Positions 13,099 to 13,146 of a stretch of DNA of 13,146 nt are shown piece after piece; within the stretch, counting starts at the first letter, position 1; every line of letters starts with the position of its first letter. Made by a program: the position numbers and the translations under genes. The notes below the pieces were generated by a model. The model did not search any database. It was given only the letters and a program-made list of their open reading frames with translations, and was not told where the DNA came from. The stretch lies in assembly GCA_964541085.1 (NCBI GenBank), contig CAZIPA010000045.1:1-13146 (forward strand), written 5' to 3'. The stretch is from UBA4644 sp964541085. Its GTDB lineage: Bacteria > Bacillota > Clostridia > Oscillospirales > Butyricicoccaceae.

Positions 13099-13146
13099 TG
13101 TCAAGAAAAAGTAGACACTAAAAAAGCAAAACTACACGAAGCCCAG
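13099..13146 (-). mobile_element. possible end of an insertion sequence (IS3-like), running off the window
   Basis: Beyond the last gene the sequence becomes A-rich, and the plus strand at 13099 starts TGTCAAGAAAAAGTAGACAC, which resembles an IS terminal repeat with TG at the tip. On the minus strand an open frame entering from the edge ends CTG-GGC-TTC-GTG-TAG (13132-13146, Leu-Gly-Phe-Val-stop), a plausible transposase C-terminus, about 33 nt from the putative tip. Only a few codons are visible and no inverted partner can be seen, so this is tentative. Confidence 0.38.

Overview
The window reads as chromosomal DNA of an anaerobic Firmicute, most likely a Clostridia member near the Oscillospiraceae/Ruminococcaceae. 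This is inferred from the butyrate kinase/phosphotransbutyrylase pair, the clostridial-type GreA and S11 peptidase, strong AGGAGG-type ribosome binding sites, sigma-A promoters with 17-bp spacers, and GC-rich coding DNA that favours CTG leucine codons. Nothing in the sequence fixes the genus.

Layout, left to right. (1) Positions 1-140, minus strand: a near-ideal promoter (TTGACA-17-TATTCT) with a long A-rich upstream tract, followed by a boxA-like element. It looks like the leader of an rRNA or other stable-RNA operon that continues beyond position 1. (2) 197-1765, minus: a tightly coupled pair, an anchored S11 D-Ala-D-Ala carboxypeptidase-like protein and a GreA/GreB-family transcript cleavage factor. 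(3) 1766-1983: a divergent promoter region with a thrice-repeated TTCAGAAA. (4) 1984-2748, plus: a creatininase-family metal hydrolase. (5) 2840-6901, plus: a four-gene operon of an alpha/beta hydrolase, a membrane-anchored MurF-like ligase, a small three-helix membrane protein and a D-Ala-D-Ala ligase-like ATP-grasp enzyme, closed by a bidirectional terminator at 6911-6951. (6) 6961-8952, minus: butyrate kinase then phosphate butyryltransferase, from a clear promoter at 8988-9016. (7) 9152-11190, plus: a PhoP/PhoR-like response regulator and sensor kinase overlapping by 4 nt. (8) 11291-13048, plus: a Na/Pi cotransporter-family protein with a PhoU-like tail, preceded by 11-bp-phased TTTACC/TTAACA/TTTACA repeats resembling a Pho box. 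(9) 13099-13146: possibly one end of an insertion sequence.

How the genes may work together. The right half looks like a phosphate module: the two-component pair probably controls the Na/Pi transporter. The butyrate genes, whose enzymes consume Pi and yield ATP, share the divergent control region with the regulator. The left half concerns the cell envelope. The most interesting part is the operon at 2840-6901. Its Mur ligase lacks the normal UDP-binding first domain and carries membrane helices in its place. Its Ddl-like partner has an enlarged omega loop and a shortened, altered acceptor-binding loop. Together they could form a membrane-associated peptide-ligation system that differs from standard cytoplasmic MurF/Ddl; that idea is an inference. 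No tRNA, CRISPR array or complete transposase is visible.
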